Assembly: GCA_021904315.1 (NCBI GenBank)
Contig: CM038911.1
Coordinates: forward strand, 11,195,390-11,259,389
DNA length: 64,000 nt
From: Sphagnum magellanicum
Taxonomy: Eukaryota; Streptophyta; Sphagnopsida; Sphagnales; Sphagnaceae
Direction of reading: 5' to 3'
Position 1 is the stretch's first letter; each line of letters starts with the position of its first letter. Both the position numbers and the translations under genes were made by a program. The notes below the pieces were generated by a model that saw only the letters and a program-made list of their open reading frames with translations, searched no databases and was not told the DNA's origin. This document shows positions 23,131 through 35,544 of the stretch, piece by piece.

Positions 23131-23690
23131 ACTAATGGTAACCCTGTGCATAATGCACTGATGTGTTATTTCAAGTTAATTCCCAAAGCGTTCCGAAGAG
23201 GGAGGGAAGGTCGGTCAGGCAGTGCTTTTGGCACCTGGATTTTGGAGTCCGTTGTGTAGTAGTAATCCGTCGACTAAGATGTCAATCGATGTTCCGGATC
23301 TCGACACGTGGTTAGTTAGTCACCCTAGGTACCCGTATCTTTCCCTCTACCTAATAATGACTATATAGGAAAAGCCGCAATTTGGGACCTAGAAATTTAC
23401 CAAAAGGAAAAAAGGTCGCAGTTTTAATTGGGACCTGGAAATTTACCAAAAGGTTGAGTCGTAGTCAGTTTTAATTGGGACTTGGGAAATTTACCAAAAG
23501 GATAAGCTGCAATCAATTTTAATTGGCACCTGGAAATGTACCAGAAGGAAAAGCCGCATTCAGTTTTAATTGGCACCTGGAAATTTTACCAAAAGGGTGC
23601 ACTTTTGGGCGATTTCACAACAGTTACTCGAGTCACTGTCACAGACTGACTAACTGACAGACTTGCTGAATTAATATATAAAATGTCTCT
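23130..23690. mobile_element. Repeat family member A (shared ends with 35545-36030)
   Basis: The left end reads AACCCTGTGCATAATGCACTG then TGTGTTATTTCAA; the right end is GAATTAATATATAAAAT at about 23670-23686. The same two ends occur at 35552 and 36006 around different internal sequence. The left end carries a short GTGCATAATGCAC palindrome. The unit is under 600 bp and non-coding. Helitron, SINE or other non-autonomous identity cannot be settled here. Confidence 0.7.
23369..23598. repeat. Five tandem ~47-bp units inside repeat family member A
   Basis: The motif TTACCAAAAGG, preceded by TTTTAATTGG(G/C)ACCTGG, recurs at about 23397, 23443, 23491, 23538 and 23586, a spacing of 46-48 bp. GC content is higher than in the surroundings. 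Confidence 0.85.
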
Positions 23691-24456
23691 TTTTACATAT
23701 CAATCAAATACTGATATTGAATATTTTTATATTAGATTGGTATTGGTATTGGATCAATTTTAACAATATAATATCAACTTGTTCCTAGTATTGGACTAAT
23801 GTTTGGCTCATGGCTGATTTTTACTTGATATGAACTAAGGTATAAACTTGGTATTGAAACTAGTATAAAACTAAAATGAAGCTAATATTATTTCCTTGCC
23901 AATGTTGGGTGATTTTTAAATTTTTTCATTAACTCGAGGACTATAGGTTTTGAAGGATCCTTTTAAGAACTATTGGTGTTAGATCAAGAGTTCAATGGTC
24001 AACTCCATTAAGCATTTGGAGTTAGGTCTAAGTTTGGGGGTTGAATAAACAGACTTGGATTTCAATCACATATAATTTATGCATTATAAATCATGTTAGG
24101 TTTTGATTCAAATTTCTAGAACTATCATGCCACTAATTCATGGAAAAAAAAACAAAAAACATACAAATGAACAAGGTGAGGTAAAGTTAAACATTATATA
24201 ATATGCACATTTTGCAAACAAATCATAATTAGAAATGCACAACATGGACAAGAACATTTGCCATATTTTCAGAATATATTTTTATAACTTTACATTTTTG
24301 TATAGTGGTGGCTGAAGAAACATGGGAAGAACACATTTAATGACTTTGTCCTTAAATTCTTCAATTATTAATTGAATCATTACAATAATCAAGATTCTTT
24401 AAAATGGTTAGGGCAAAACACCCATTACCAAACACCCATTTGGTTCAACTATGTTT

Positions 24457-25190
24457 GTATAAGCAATGTGGGTTAGGCCCTTCTAGCAATCATAATCACT
24501 TCTATCATTAAATGCTCATTGATATAAATCAACCCCACTTTTATTGGAATAGTTGTGTTTAGATATGGGGGTGGGCTATGCTCACCTTGGGGAAAAACCT
24601 ATTCTTTAAATTAAAAACATGGCCCTATCAATATGGAATAGTTGTGTTTGGAAATGGGGGTCATCAAACCCACCATTAGAAAAAAAAATGTATGTCTATT
24701 AGAAATTAGCTCCACTAATAATAATGGAATTGGTGTGTTTGAAAATGGGGGTGGGATATACCCACCTTGGGAAAATATCTATCTTTTTCATAAAATATGG
24801 CCTCGCCAATATTTGAATATCATAGTACCTTTTTAGGTTCGGCACAACTTATATTATTTTCACTTTCATCAATTTTTTAGAAAAAAACAACATTAAATGT
24901 CAAAAATGTTGAAAACTCAATCAAAGAGGCCAAATTTGAACCCACGACCGTTCAACAAAATATTGATGCCTTTCATCAATCTAACCAAAAACATAGCAAG
25001 AAACTGCTAAAAATGTTAACAACATTATTGTATTTAATCTTTATATGTCGAAATTTTCAAAATCAAAAATTGAAGCATCACATTAAAAATTTCAAATTAT
25101 ATTAATTATTTGGCACATAAAGGTACTATGATAGTTGTGTTTGGAAATGGGGTCGATTATACCCATGTTTTAAAATGTTTCGTTATTGGA
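24457..25190. repeat. ~90-bp tandem array split by a MITE
   Basis: Units begin GGAATAGTTGTGTTTGGAAA or close variants at about 24457 (diverged), 24546, 24635 and 24726, a period of 89-91 bp. The next unit should start near 24815. It does, as GAATA, then is interrupted by the MITE at 24820-25131 and resumes as GTTGTGTTTGGAAATGGGG from 25134. Confidence 0.85.
24820..25131. mobile_element. TA-flanked MITE, 312 bp, mariner/Stowaway-like target choice
   Basis: The left end TCATAGTACCTTT and the right end AAAGGTACTATGA are exact 13-bp inverted repeats, with partial extension (GGCAC / GTGCC). TA lies on both sides (24818-24819 and 25132-25133). Removing the element and one TA restores the sequence GAATAGTTGTG seen at the same point of neighbouring tandem units, which is direct evidence of insertion. 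The interior is non-coding. On the minus strand near 24935-25000 it holds a tRNA-like stretch with a B-box-like GGTTCAAATTT. Confidence 0.88.
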
Positions 25191-26089
25191 GTGATTTGGG
25201 CAAACTTGCAAATTTAGACTCGTTGTGAGACCAAATTTATTTAGTGGTAGGATGATTTTTGAAACTTGTCAAAATTAATAGTTAAAATCAAAAGACAAAT
25301 ATGGACTTGGGATACCTAACTTACAAGGCAAGTTGAAATTTACCTTTGTTTCTTACTCTCCCTCCCCCCCCTTCCCCCCAAAACAGAAACATTACAACTT
25401 CAATTATAAAATAATTCATTCCATTCACATTTTGCAAGCTTTGGTCTATTTTCAATTATACTTAAGCTTTTAAAGTATGTTGAAGAGAACCTCCAAAGTT
25501 TCGTGTAGCTTTTATTACCTAGTGTGAAGTGATTAAAAAAAAAGAAAAAAAGATAGCACCAAGGTGAATAGAAAAGATGAAATTAGACCTAATGCAAAAT
25601 TACACAAAACAAAAGTAGAAGAGAACATAAAAGACCAATCTTGCGCAATATTGAAATGAACAAAATTAAAAGAGACCAATCATATGAAATAAGAAGACCA
25701 AGTTGATCATTGCATTTGTATCATAGGTGTAATTTACAATGAAAAATACTATCATTAGGTAGTTAAACACACATCTATTCCACAAGCAATTACAAGTGGT
25801 AGAAGAGTGGCATTTTGCAAGTTTCATCAAGTGAATGGCAATTTGATATTCATGTCAACAACCTGCACCTCAACCACAAACAATAATTTAACGTGGGAAG
25901 ACTTTGAAATTTTTTGGAAACTCATCTCTAAGAATTTGTTCAAAGGCACATGCTATTAAAAATATCCTAACTTGATTGGATCTTTTCAATCTTGGTTTGA
26001 TTTCAAGAAAAACAAGGGCATACATTTGGTGGGGCCTAGATGTGAACCCCCAATCTAGTGGAGGTTAGAACCAAAAGGGTCAAATCAAC

Positions 26090-26990
26090 CATGAATGTTA
26101 GCATGCCTCATAAGAAGAAGAGTTGTTTGTTGGATCAACTAACTAACAAGGAGAATGTACCACCTCCACAAAATAGAAGTTATAAGTCAACAAGGACAAA
26201 CAAGAACGCAATTATAATTATTTTAAAACGATAATAAAAGCATTAAAAGAGGCTATGGATGCGGTGGAAAGAGGTGTTAGATCGTTGAAAAAAGCCATTC
26301 AATTTTTGAATATTCCTTTCACATCGTTAGTAAATCACTTCAACAATAGGACCAAATCCAAGAAACATGGCTCACCAAGTTTGTTGATAGATGAAGAAAT
26401 AATAATAATTATTGATTGATATGCAAAAATGTGAGCTATCAATCACATTACAACAATTCAAATTAAAGGTAGCAAAACTTACTTAAACCCAAGCTACGCC
26501 ATTCAAGGATGGAATATTGGGGAATTCATGGTGGTATTGGTTCAAAGTGTAAATATCTAGGATTGACTATCAAACTTGCAAAGGGATTAACTATGTAGAG
26601 GACAAGGTTTAACAAACAAAACATGCAAGTCATTTTTATCAAAGTCTAACAATTTCACATAGTCAACACAATTATTTAGCAAATCACATTTGGAATTGTG
26701 ATGAGACAAACATCCATGTTAGAGGGGAGTCAAAAGCTCAAGTGTTAACCAAAAGAGGTTCACAACATGTGTGCACCACCGTTCCCAAGTTTAGGGAAGG
26801 GTTGATGGTCAATTGTGCCATCAATGTTGTAGAAAATTTTCTATTGGGATTCTACATTTTTAGAGGTGATAATTTTTAAATGATTACATTAGAGATTGCA
26901 AACCTTGAACATGCATGGCAATGCAAAAAAAAACGTGTATGACTTGTTTTTTGTTTAAAAGAATTCTTTCATTCATTATTAAACGAATCC
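26090..26990 (+). pseudogene. Decayed pogo/Tigger-like (CENP-B type) transposase
   Basis: The plus strand, with stops and frameshifts, gives a conserved order. First is a psq-type helix-turn-helix region (AMDAVERGVRSLKKAIQFLN then IPFTSLVNHFNNRTKSKKHG). Next comes a CENP-B-like second half (LQQFKLKVAKLT, SYAIQGWNIGEFMVVLVQS). Then HIWNCDETNIHV holds the first catalytic acid, CDET, and it is followed by TTVPKFREGLMVNCAIN and FYIFRGD. The frame decays after FKEFFHSL near 26980. The catalytic C-terminal half is missing here but is present in the other copy at 38280-39330. Confidence 0.82.
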
Positions 26991-28455
26991 ATAATGCCAT
27001 ATTTTCATCAATTGCTATCTACTAACTTTAGATAAACATGGTTCACATGTAATTCTAAAAGCAATAAAGTTGGCACAATAATGTGGCCTAGACATTATGT
27101 GGCCTATGACATTTGCACATACATCACACACATTACAACCTTTAGATGTGAATTGCTTCAAGCCATCGAAAACAACATTAGCTAGATGGGTGGACAAAGC
27201 ATTACATCAATTGTTGTAGCCCATAGGTATAGGGCCCTTACAACCAACACACCAAAAATGGGTAGCCTTGCTATTCATAAAAACATGTTGAAACTAAAAG
27301 GAAATAGGAAAAACCCTCATAATTATTGCAGACTACAATTTGATTAATCACACTCCTCAAATGAGGATACCATAATAGATCATGAACCACTAATAGTTTC
27401 AAGTTTTGGGAAAAAAGAAATTCATTTTGTCCATGTGGAAACCAACCTAGACTATATGGCTTCCACATATCCCTATATCCATATCCCCATGATGCTCCTT
27501 GCACCTTCCTGTCCTGTCCCATTGAGTTGCACCTAGGTACATGCGCACTCCCCCACAAAAAGAACATTTTGGCTCATTTCTTTACATTGGGTAAAGCCCT
27601 TCAAGGAGGGCTGAACAGAAATAAGTACCTTCCAAATACACAAGGAAATTTCCTTTTAAGTGCTTCACATTGTAGCTTTGGGCTTAAGAGACCTCGGCAT
27701 AGGGGATGATGCATAAGAATAAGCAAAAAGAAGATGGGAAGCTTTGATGAAGGATGTGGTGAAGGAAAACCTCACCTAGGCACATAGTTGAATGCATGGA
27801 GCACCAAAGTTGTGCACCTGGATTCCACAAGATGTGATGAGGGAAAGTATTCCCCCACAAGATTTGAGAAATCTTGAAACAGAGATGCTGGACAATCTAC
27901 TCAAATGGCAGAGATAGAGCAGTGTTGCAGTTGAAATACATAAACCATGGAGGGCCAATAGGAGTGCTCTGTATCTAATACATCAAAAACCCAATATGCC
28001 AGTTTTGGGCTACAATAAAGACATCACCGTTATCATTGATTCTCCAACACTTAAGACACAATCATCTAACTAATTCCACTATCTGAACTTGTGACTCTCG
28101 GATCTGCTCTCTTCATATGTCCTAGGAGAAGTTTGTTATTGGTTTCTCTCATTACTCATCCTCGAAGTGTGTGCTAGGCATTAACTGCTAATGAGTCCGG
28201 TTGTTCGAATAAAAGATGACAGATACATGTGGTCCATGTATTGGAAGGGCACCATGTGCATTACAATGATATACCAAGACTATGTAGAGCAAAGTTCTGC
28301 AATGGTTCTATATGCAGCATTCCATGACCAAATAATACCACAGTGAACCCACCAGATTGCATGCAAGAACGATACTGGTAATAAATACTCCAATTCAGCA
28401 CTATGTGCATATGGCAAAGCTGCCATACCTTTACACTCAAGAGTGTTGTGTTTTA
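26991..28455. other. Intergenic DNA and 3' flank of the HLB1-like gene
   Basis: No gene was recognised. The part next to 28455 lies immediately downstream of the HLB1-like stop codon and probably contains its 3' untranslated region. The short open frames at 27015-27197, 27271-27567 and 27776-27958 (minus) show no known domain. Confidence 0.45.
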
Positions 28456-31400
28456 TTAGCCAGCCAGCACTCCAGCAAGTACATCCTTCTTACCCTGGGC
28501 ATAAATGGTATACACCAACCGCACAGCATCCACCCATGCATCCACTGCATCCCATGTTTCCGCTATCTGTGCCCATCCATGCATAACAACCTCAGCATCT
28601 ACACATGCCTCATCAATAATGACCACACCCAAAGTTAGAAATACTTCATGCCCCTCTCTTCTTCCACCACTTGCACATATGTGATGGAACAGGATCTGAT
28701 TGGCAGAAGAAACAACCAGTACAGGAATGAATAGGGAGAGAGAAAGGGAGAGTGAGAAACAGACCAGGTTCTGTGGACCAGAAACAGTGTCAATGCAAAA
28801 ACCACCTCCAGGAGGAAGGCTCAGATCTGCAGAAGGTGCCATGTGCACAATGTCCTCCACCGCTATTCTAAGCAAGGAGGGCCTTGCTGGCAAACTGGAG
28901 GTGCTACTTTCTGCAGATACACCACGCCTTGAATAGCTATGTGCCAAAGACTTCCGGTCCACTTTCTCTATCTGTGAAACCACAGAGTGTATTATCTTCA
29001 GAAATCACAGTTACAACACTCCAAATGTACATCTTTATAAGTAACTCAGAACTTCTTCACATTTATGATTTGATACAATCTCAATACAATTCAGAAATGA
29101 CCAGTTACTATGGTTCTACAGACTTCACATCTGACAACATAACAGTGACATATCAGCAAGCATGAAAAAGAGGAAACCCAACCCTAAGGAACAAGGGAAA
29201 AACAATCAGAACAAAACCTGATAGTGAGCACTTTGACAACAGTCAAAGTATATGCATGTTCAGAGACCTCTGTTTTGATATTCTAAAGTTACACTACAGT
29301 TGGTGTTTGCCTTTTATCCCTGTTCAGATCAGATCTTCTGTCTTCTGAAATTGGGATGATGTTGAATCGAACCACACAACAAACATTCAAATAGTGTATT
29401 TGATGCTACTGTCAACCCATACCTCATAAAGTGCTTCATGGTCAAGCACAAACCATAATAGCATCCAATCACAATGAGGAGCAAGTGGTTTTCCAGGAGG
29501 GGCAATCTTCAACCAGCCTGCTTTTATGTATGGCAAAGGCAACTGTACACATAGATGCAAAAGCAAAAATGAGTACTGTCAATGTCCGTATACAATAATC
29601 TGAGAGTCAAAAATCCAAAGTGCCAGTCAGGAAAGAATGTTGAGTGGAAAGTAAAAACCATACCATGGAGCGCACAAGACGTAAGGCACCCCGGTACACC
29701 TGCATCCCACACAAGCAAACAATCTCCTCTCAGAATACTCCAGAGTTCTTTGTGCTATGCATAATCATTTACCTTGTAGACATGTTTTCTGTCCAACATG
29801 TTGGTGAACAGGAAAAAGAGCAGACCCAACCATAGAAACAGATGAAGAACAACACAAACACACACACACCAAAAAAAAACTGAGGAGCAGCTTGAAAAAC
29901 AGCTACAGTCACATGCATTTTAAGTAACCTTCAACAGCAACATATGGTAACAAACAGCTACCAAAACATCCCCACTGGTTTTATCAGTTCCTGGTAACAG
30001 GTGGAGGAGGTCAATATAATGCATAGACAAACATATCTATTTTCTGTCACACAACCAGCAGCAATGGGAATAGAAAAGCAGAAATAACTGCATAAGCTAG
30101 TGCATCAAGATTACAAACCCAATTCATTGGTCCGTCTTGTCTACCCAAACCAAAACATGGCAGCAGCCAATCTAAATTACACTCACAAGTGATCATCCAA
30201 AAAACAGTGCTTGTGAGAGCAAGGAGACAGGAAGGGAACTCATACAGGGTAGTCAGGCTTGAGGGCATGTGCAGCTGCTATGTAGACAGCAGACAAGCTA
30301 TACAGATCTGCAGGTGTCAACTCCTTTGGATTCATTTTTCGCCCACTTCTTGAAGAGTCCTCTGCCAATCCGTACTGCCACATGATAAATATCAGAAATC
30401 TAACAACCACACATTCAGATAAGCCCATCCCTTCCAGTATTATCCTCAGTTCAGTGTCATATCAACTGATCCTGTCAATGAAATACACTCAGGGCAGGTA
30501 CAGCAAGCATTAAAGTGTTGAGTAAGATAGACCCTCCATTCACTCACCAAAACAGTGCCCAAGTTGTAGACAGCCCGATGAAAATCAAATTGTAGTTGTA
30601 TTGCTGCCCTGAACTGTGCTTTCCTTACAGCAAAACCCCATCCACCCAAACAGAAAACTGAGCTTTCTTCTGACAGACATAATCCCTGATAACTCACTCT
30701 ATCATTCTCTCTCAACTCTCAGCCATCATGCCAGAAGCCATCAACTGCCAGGATTCTAAATGGGCCTTGATTGGCACCACTTCATCATGATCAAAGCCAC
30801 AAGGCAGAAAATAGAAGTTCTTAAGCAAAATCCATAAAAAAGACAACTATAAAAGGAAACTGAGAGGGTGCAGCAAGAGCATAGTGAGACCAACTACCAA
30901 AGGGCATGAGAAACACTTCTTGGATGTCAAAAGATGAATCATGGCTCTTATGGACCTACCTTTCTTACTGCTTTCTTGACAATTGCACGTTTCTCTTTGA
31001 GTGGAACAATTGCACCAAGCTCCTAAAATACAAGGAGAGCAGGTGAGCCAATTTATAACATCACAAAGATGTTGCTTATTTTTACTACTGTGTTTTACAC
31101 ACAATTCCAGCCACTTCTCTAAAATGTCGAAGTTGTCAATGATCAAGCTGTCATATGTGAGTTCATATCTCATACTGCACCTCCCAACAAAGAATTTTGA
31201 GAGAAGTGAAAAGATCTACCTGAAGAGCAAGGCCCCAATTGTTCAAAGCCTGGCCAACCAGAAAACAAGCACAATAAGAAGCATATCCCAAAAATGTCCT
31301 GTAAGCACACCATTGGTGACTACTTGGATGCTGGACATCTGCTACAGACAGTGGAAAAGTTATCTCCAAAAAACTTATCCCAAAGGCAGTTTACCTCTCA

Positions 31401-34400
31401 GTTTAGACCTTGAGAAGGATACATACTACAACTGAAGATGACCCAATAAAAAATTGCCAGATTTTGAAGCAGAATTGATTTCTGTCCCTGGAAACTGTGC
31501 ACAGGGTCACAGTGCCTATATATTGGTTTCTAAAAACTTGAACTGCAATTCAGGGCAAATGATTTGTTCTCAGTGCTCTACAATCCTATAAAAGAACAGG
31601 AGAATGCAATCCAGGACCCAAAAACTAAAAAAATTGCGATTGTCGAGGTGTTCCTTGTTCCTTGCTGCTACTCCCTTAACATATAGAAAACATGAGCTCC
31701 GCAGAACAGCACTCTTTACATGAAAAAAATAAAGAGTTTTACATATAGGAAAAATACTCCACAGGGACCTGCATAGGTAAGCTTGTTTTCTTCTCTTCCC
31801 AGGGAGACAACACATGTAATATATATTACACAAAATTAACACTCCAGTAGAAACTCCTAGAGCAGAAGTTGTAGTAAAAACCTGAGGACTGTTCCAGTTG
31901 AGTTGTACAGAACGATCATATCTGTCACATGCCTGCACCCATAAAATCTTTAGGTCAAGGACCAGACCGAAAAAGGCAACAACATGGACACGCAGCTTCA
32001 CATTGCGAATGCTCACCAGCCCTGTCTTAGGGTCTAAGAACCTAGTCTGGTGGAAATGCAAGGATAAAGCTGCAAGGAGTAAAACCCAACAACTTCAGAA
32101 GTCGAGGGGCGATTATAGATGGAGGTTTTGCCAATATAATCCTAGTCCATCACCTAATAGGGCTGGCAGACTACCTTAAAAGGCTTATCTACTCTAATGC
32201 TCTGATGGACTGAATATGCTGGGGGACTATAGAGTGCACCTGCTTCCAAAGCTCTTCAGCCTCTTTTGTTCGGCCCCTGACCTTGGCTCGATCAGATATT
32301 GCTATTGCCCAGTTATAATAAGCCTGCACAAAAGGCACAAGTCTGTTTTTTTTAATGGCTACACCACTGTTACTGGAAGTCTCTGAATCCATTCTTGACT
32401 ACACAACCAACAGTTTTGTTCTGAGATTACTAGCTAGTAGAACCTGACATAACATAGGGACTTACCTACAGAATTTCTTCATAACGATGAGTCCAAGGAC
32501 AAGCAATGATGAAAAGAGGAAGCTTACAAGTAGATCAGGTTCTATTGTTTACCTCATGTAAAGTTGGGCAGAGTTGGGTTGCAGCTTCATACTTCTTGCA
32601 AGCTTCATCAAGTAGAGCATCCTTGCTCATGGAATCCATCTCTGATCCTGCATTGTCTGCACTTTCCTGCAAGAACAGACAATGAAAATCCAATATAGTT
32701 CAGAATCTCATCTTAAATTCAAAGGCTGCAAACAGGTAACACACCCTCATGTCTAAGTGAAAACCTAAAATCATATTCAGAAGGAAAATGAATTGCAGAA
32801 ATGTAAAACAACTGAGAGTTGAGAAACACTTTACCTGAAGAACCAAGGCCCAGTTATAGAGGGCATCATGATCCTCTGGATTTTTTGATACATTTGCTGC
32901 ATATCTGCAGAGAGTCAACATACTCAAACCAAATGGCATGGGTTGCAATACATGAACCTGCTGCATGTTGACATCTGGGGTACCTCCCTACCAAAGCTCT
33001 CCTTCCAATCTACAAACACAATACCTCTACAGCTGTGAAATCAACCTGTCTAACAGCATTGTGTGGAGAGTTGATACCTCTTAGCTGCAAATGCAAGTAT
33101 GCGCTGTCGAGAGCGTCCTTCCTCATCACCAACAGTAAGGTTGTAAAGAAGTTCCCCAACTATATTTGAGCCACTGGTAGATGAGCGCTGATTGGCAGGC
33201 TCTTGTCTGTCACATGAAATTCCCAAAGTATAGCTTCAGCAATCACACTAATCTGTGCTTCAATATTGAACTCTGTGAAATGATATAACTTCACACAACC
33301 ACAGGCTTGGAGGTTAGAATTGCACAGTGCTTACAAACATTGGCACCTACACACTCCTCCCAAATGCTTGTCTATTCTGCATGGTTACAAGACAAACTCC
33401 TATTGCACATTCATCCAATCTCTCCAAGCTGCACTCAAAACCCTAGCTGCACTTTCATTAGTATTCACAGGCTCATCATCCTTTGATGTGCAGCTTTGTT
33501 CTTGTTCCTGTTTAATCTTTGATGGTGCAATGCTCTGGAACACTTAGTGGACCTGCAGATACTTACCCATCAGGAATGGGAATGAGAGGTCTTGAAATGC
33601 TATGGAATGAAGCATAAATATCTCCATTGAGTTGCTTCTTCTTCTCTGAAGGACTCCCTGCCACCTCAGACAGCTTGTGTGCATTTTGATCTACACTAGC
33701 TTGGCCGCTCATCTCTCCACCCACCCCCTTTACACCTGCCATTGACTCTTGTTCTTGGTGCTCGTTTGCAAACACCACTTCCAATGTTTCAAGTTTCCCA
33801 GTTCTGTCAACCTTGTTGTTTGCTTCAGACCCTTGCGGTTCAATCTCGGTCACACCTTCAGTTTCTGTCAAGGTCTCAATCTCTCCCACCAAATTTACAC
33901 TAATCCCTACATTTTGCTGCTCCAATACTCTGTCAATCTCCTCTTCTCCCTTCCTGTTCTCTCCAAATCCTTGTACATCAGCTACATCTGCGGATACTTT
34001 CTCCTCCTTCAAAGCATCTGTCTCTTGCCTTCCCTCTCCCCCATTCTCAAGGGTCGCATCCTCTTTCTCTTGCACAGTATCAGATTCTCCCCCCTCTTTC
34101 AAAACACCAGTCTTCTCCCCATCTGAAACTCCATTCCCAAGGATTACATCTTTCCGAGAAAAAGGTTCGGAATCTTCCGCGTCTTCCAAAGCATCTGTCT
34201 CTAACCCATCTCCCCAATTTCTTCTTTGGACGATAACATCTTCTTTCTGATCATAGAGCTGGGTTTTGCTTTCCAAAGCATCAATCCCAGCCTCTTCAAC
34301 TCCGTTGTCATCAGTTCCTTCTTCTTCTGCTTCTTCTTCTTTCCCTCTACTTATCACAGAGTTACTCTCACCATCTATTAAACCTCCATTTGCTGCTGTC

Positions 34401-34648
34401 TCTTGCTTCCCATTCCCTGGTAACTCCCCATGTGTTGCATCCTCTAAAAAGGGTGCAAATGGCTGTTCTGAATCCAAAGGCTCCAAAGGCTCCAATTTCT
34501 TGCCAGGAGTTTGTTTCTGTGCATCACCATCATCATCTAATGCCGAGACTAGCACTTGTTCGGGAATTGAAGGTTTAGCAAGCAACAACAGATCTTCTGC
34601 CATGGGAAAAGGCGTGATCTTTTCCACATCCTCTAAAGAATTCTCCAT
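28456..34648 (-). CDS. HLB1: HLB1-like TPR protein of the trans-Golgi/early endosome, ~763 aa
   Basis: Minus-strand exons: 34648-33567, 33206-33078, 32904-32835, 32666-32553, 32323-32240, 31932-31882, 31249-31220, 31022-30960, 30613-30548, 30374-30246, 29699-29664, 29542-29423, 28971-28765 and 28566-28456. All are GT-AG and phase-consistent. Residues 1-360 are a Glu/Asp-rich, probably disordered region. TPR-type repeats follow: [13 protein letters not shown] (about 412-427), [14 protein letters not shown] (466 on), [10 protein letters not shown] (511-520) and [14 protein letters not shown] (550-563). A C-terminal region ([18 protein letters not shown], then [19 protein letters not shown]) matches the conserved, PH-like end of plant HLB1. 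Arabidopsis HLB1 acts with MIN7/BEN1 in actin-dependent trafficking at the TGN. The N-terminal region is longer than I recall for Arabidopsis. The assignment rests on remembered family sequence. Confidence 0.88.
31220..31249 (-). other. 30-nt micro-exon of the HLB1-like gene
   Basis: This exon encodes exactly [10 protein letters not shown], the first helix of one TPR, between an AG acceptor and a GTAGAT donor. Skipping it would stay in frame but would delete ten residues of a TPR helix. Gene-finding programs often miss such exons. Confidence 0.85.
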
Positions 34649-34984
34649 CAGAAAACCCCAATACTTTTGTCAGAGCTCTTATGTATGGGGTTTACCGATC
34701 AGGGTTTTCCCTTATTAGTACTACTACTGCAAGCAGCACCGATTGCAACAACACATCATAATAATGTGGAGCTTGGTAAGAGCTGAAGCTGGATCACGAA
34801 TCCTCAATTGGAACATGATGCTTTCAATTCTTCTCGCTCACAAGATCACCTGGCATATATATATAAATCTATACTCCTGGCAGTTGCCCTAAACCCTCCA
34901 CAACCTGGTCCTGAAGCGGATCTACTCTGTTACCTTTTGTTTCACAAGAGAACGACAGGAAAAAATAAAATTGGACTCCCCAGG

Positions 34985-35073
34985 ATCCCTCTCCCTCTCT
35001 CTCCCTCTCTCAATTTGTGGCAATACCATACAACAGAACCCTAACAGGAGAGGGTTGAGTCCAGGATCTCTCA

Positions 35074-35109
<36 letters not shown>

Positions 35110-35210
35110 CTCTCTCAATTTGTGGCAATACCTTCCAACACAATCCTAAGAGGCAAGGAAGGGTTGAGTCTAGGAACTCTCTCTCTCTCTCTCTCCCTCT
35201 CTCACTCAGA
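34985..35210 (-). promoter_or_regulatory. CT-rich, internally duplicated 5' leader/promoter of the HLB1-like gene
   Basis: Upstream of the start codon, two copies of a roughly 106-bp segment each carry CAATTTGTGGCAATACC (about 35011 and 35116) and GGGTTGAGTC(C/T)AGGA. They are flanked by CT microsatellite tracts, the longest at about 35077-35105. On the coding strand these tracts read as GA repeats, a type often bound by GAGA/BPC factors in plants; binding here is inference. Confidence 0.55.
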
Positions 35211-35544
35211 TCTGAAGCCACCCACCCTCCAGTCCACGCTCCTCCTCGTTGCTCTTCCTCCCTGTTCTTTGTCTGTCTGTATGTCTGTCTCTATTGTTCT
35301 CTCCCTCAATCCGCTGCTGCTTGCTTTGCTTGCTGATGATTGCTTTGCTGTGCTGTGCTGTGTTTTGCTTTGCTTTGATGGATGATTACTTATGCATTTG
35401 TTCACAAGCGTTTCCTTTCCACTCCCTAATCACACAGCCCTAATCTCACTTTCGATGATGATCATGCATCCCATAATCCCATTTTAGACGATGACTATTG
35501 ATTAGGTACCTAGTTACTTATCATGTCGAATATTTATTTACTAG

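Noticed and set aside
33749-34718. Long Ser/Pro- or Phe/Leu-rich open frames on the plus strand (about 120-150 codons)
   Set aside because: They lie antisense to exon 1 of the HLB1-like gene and reflect its GA-rich acidic codons; no domain and no splice structure of their own.
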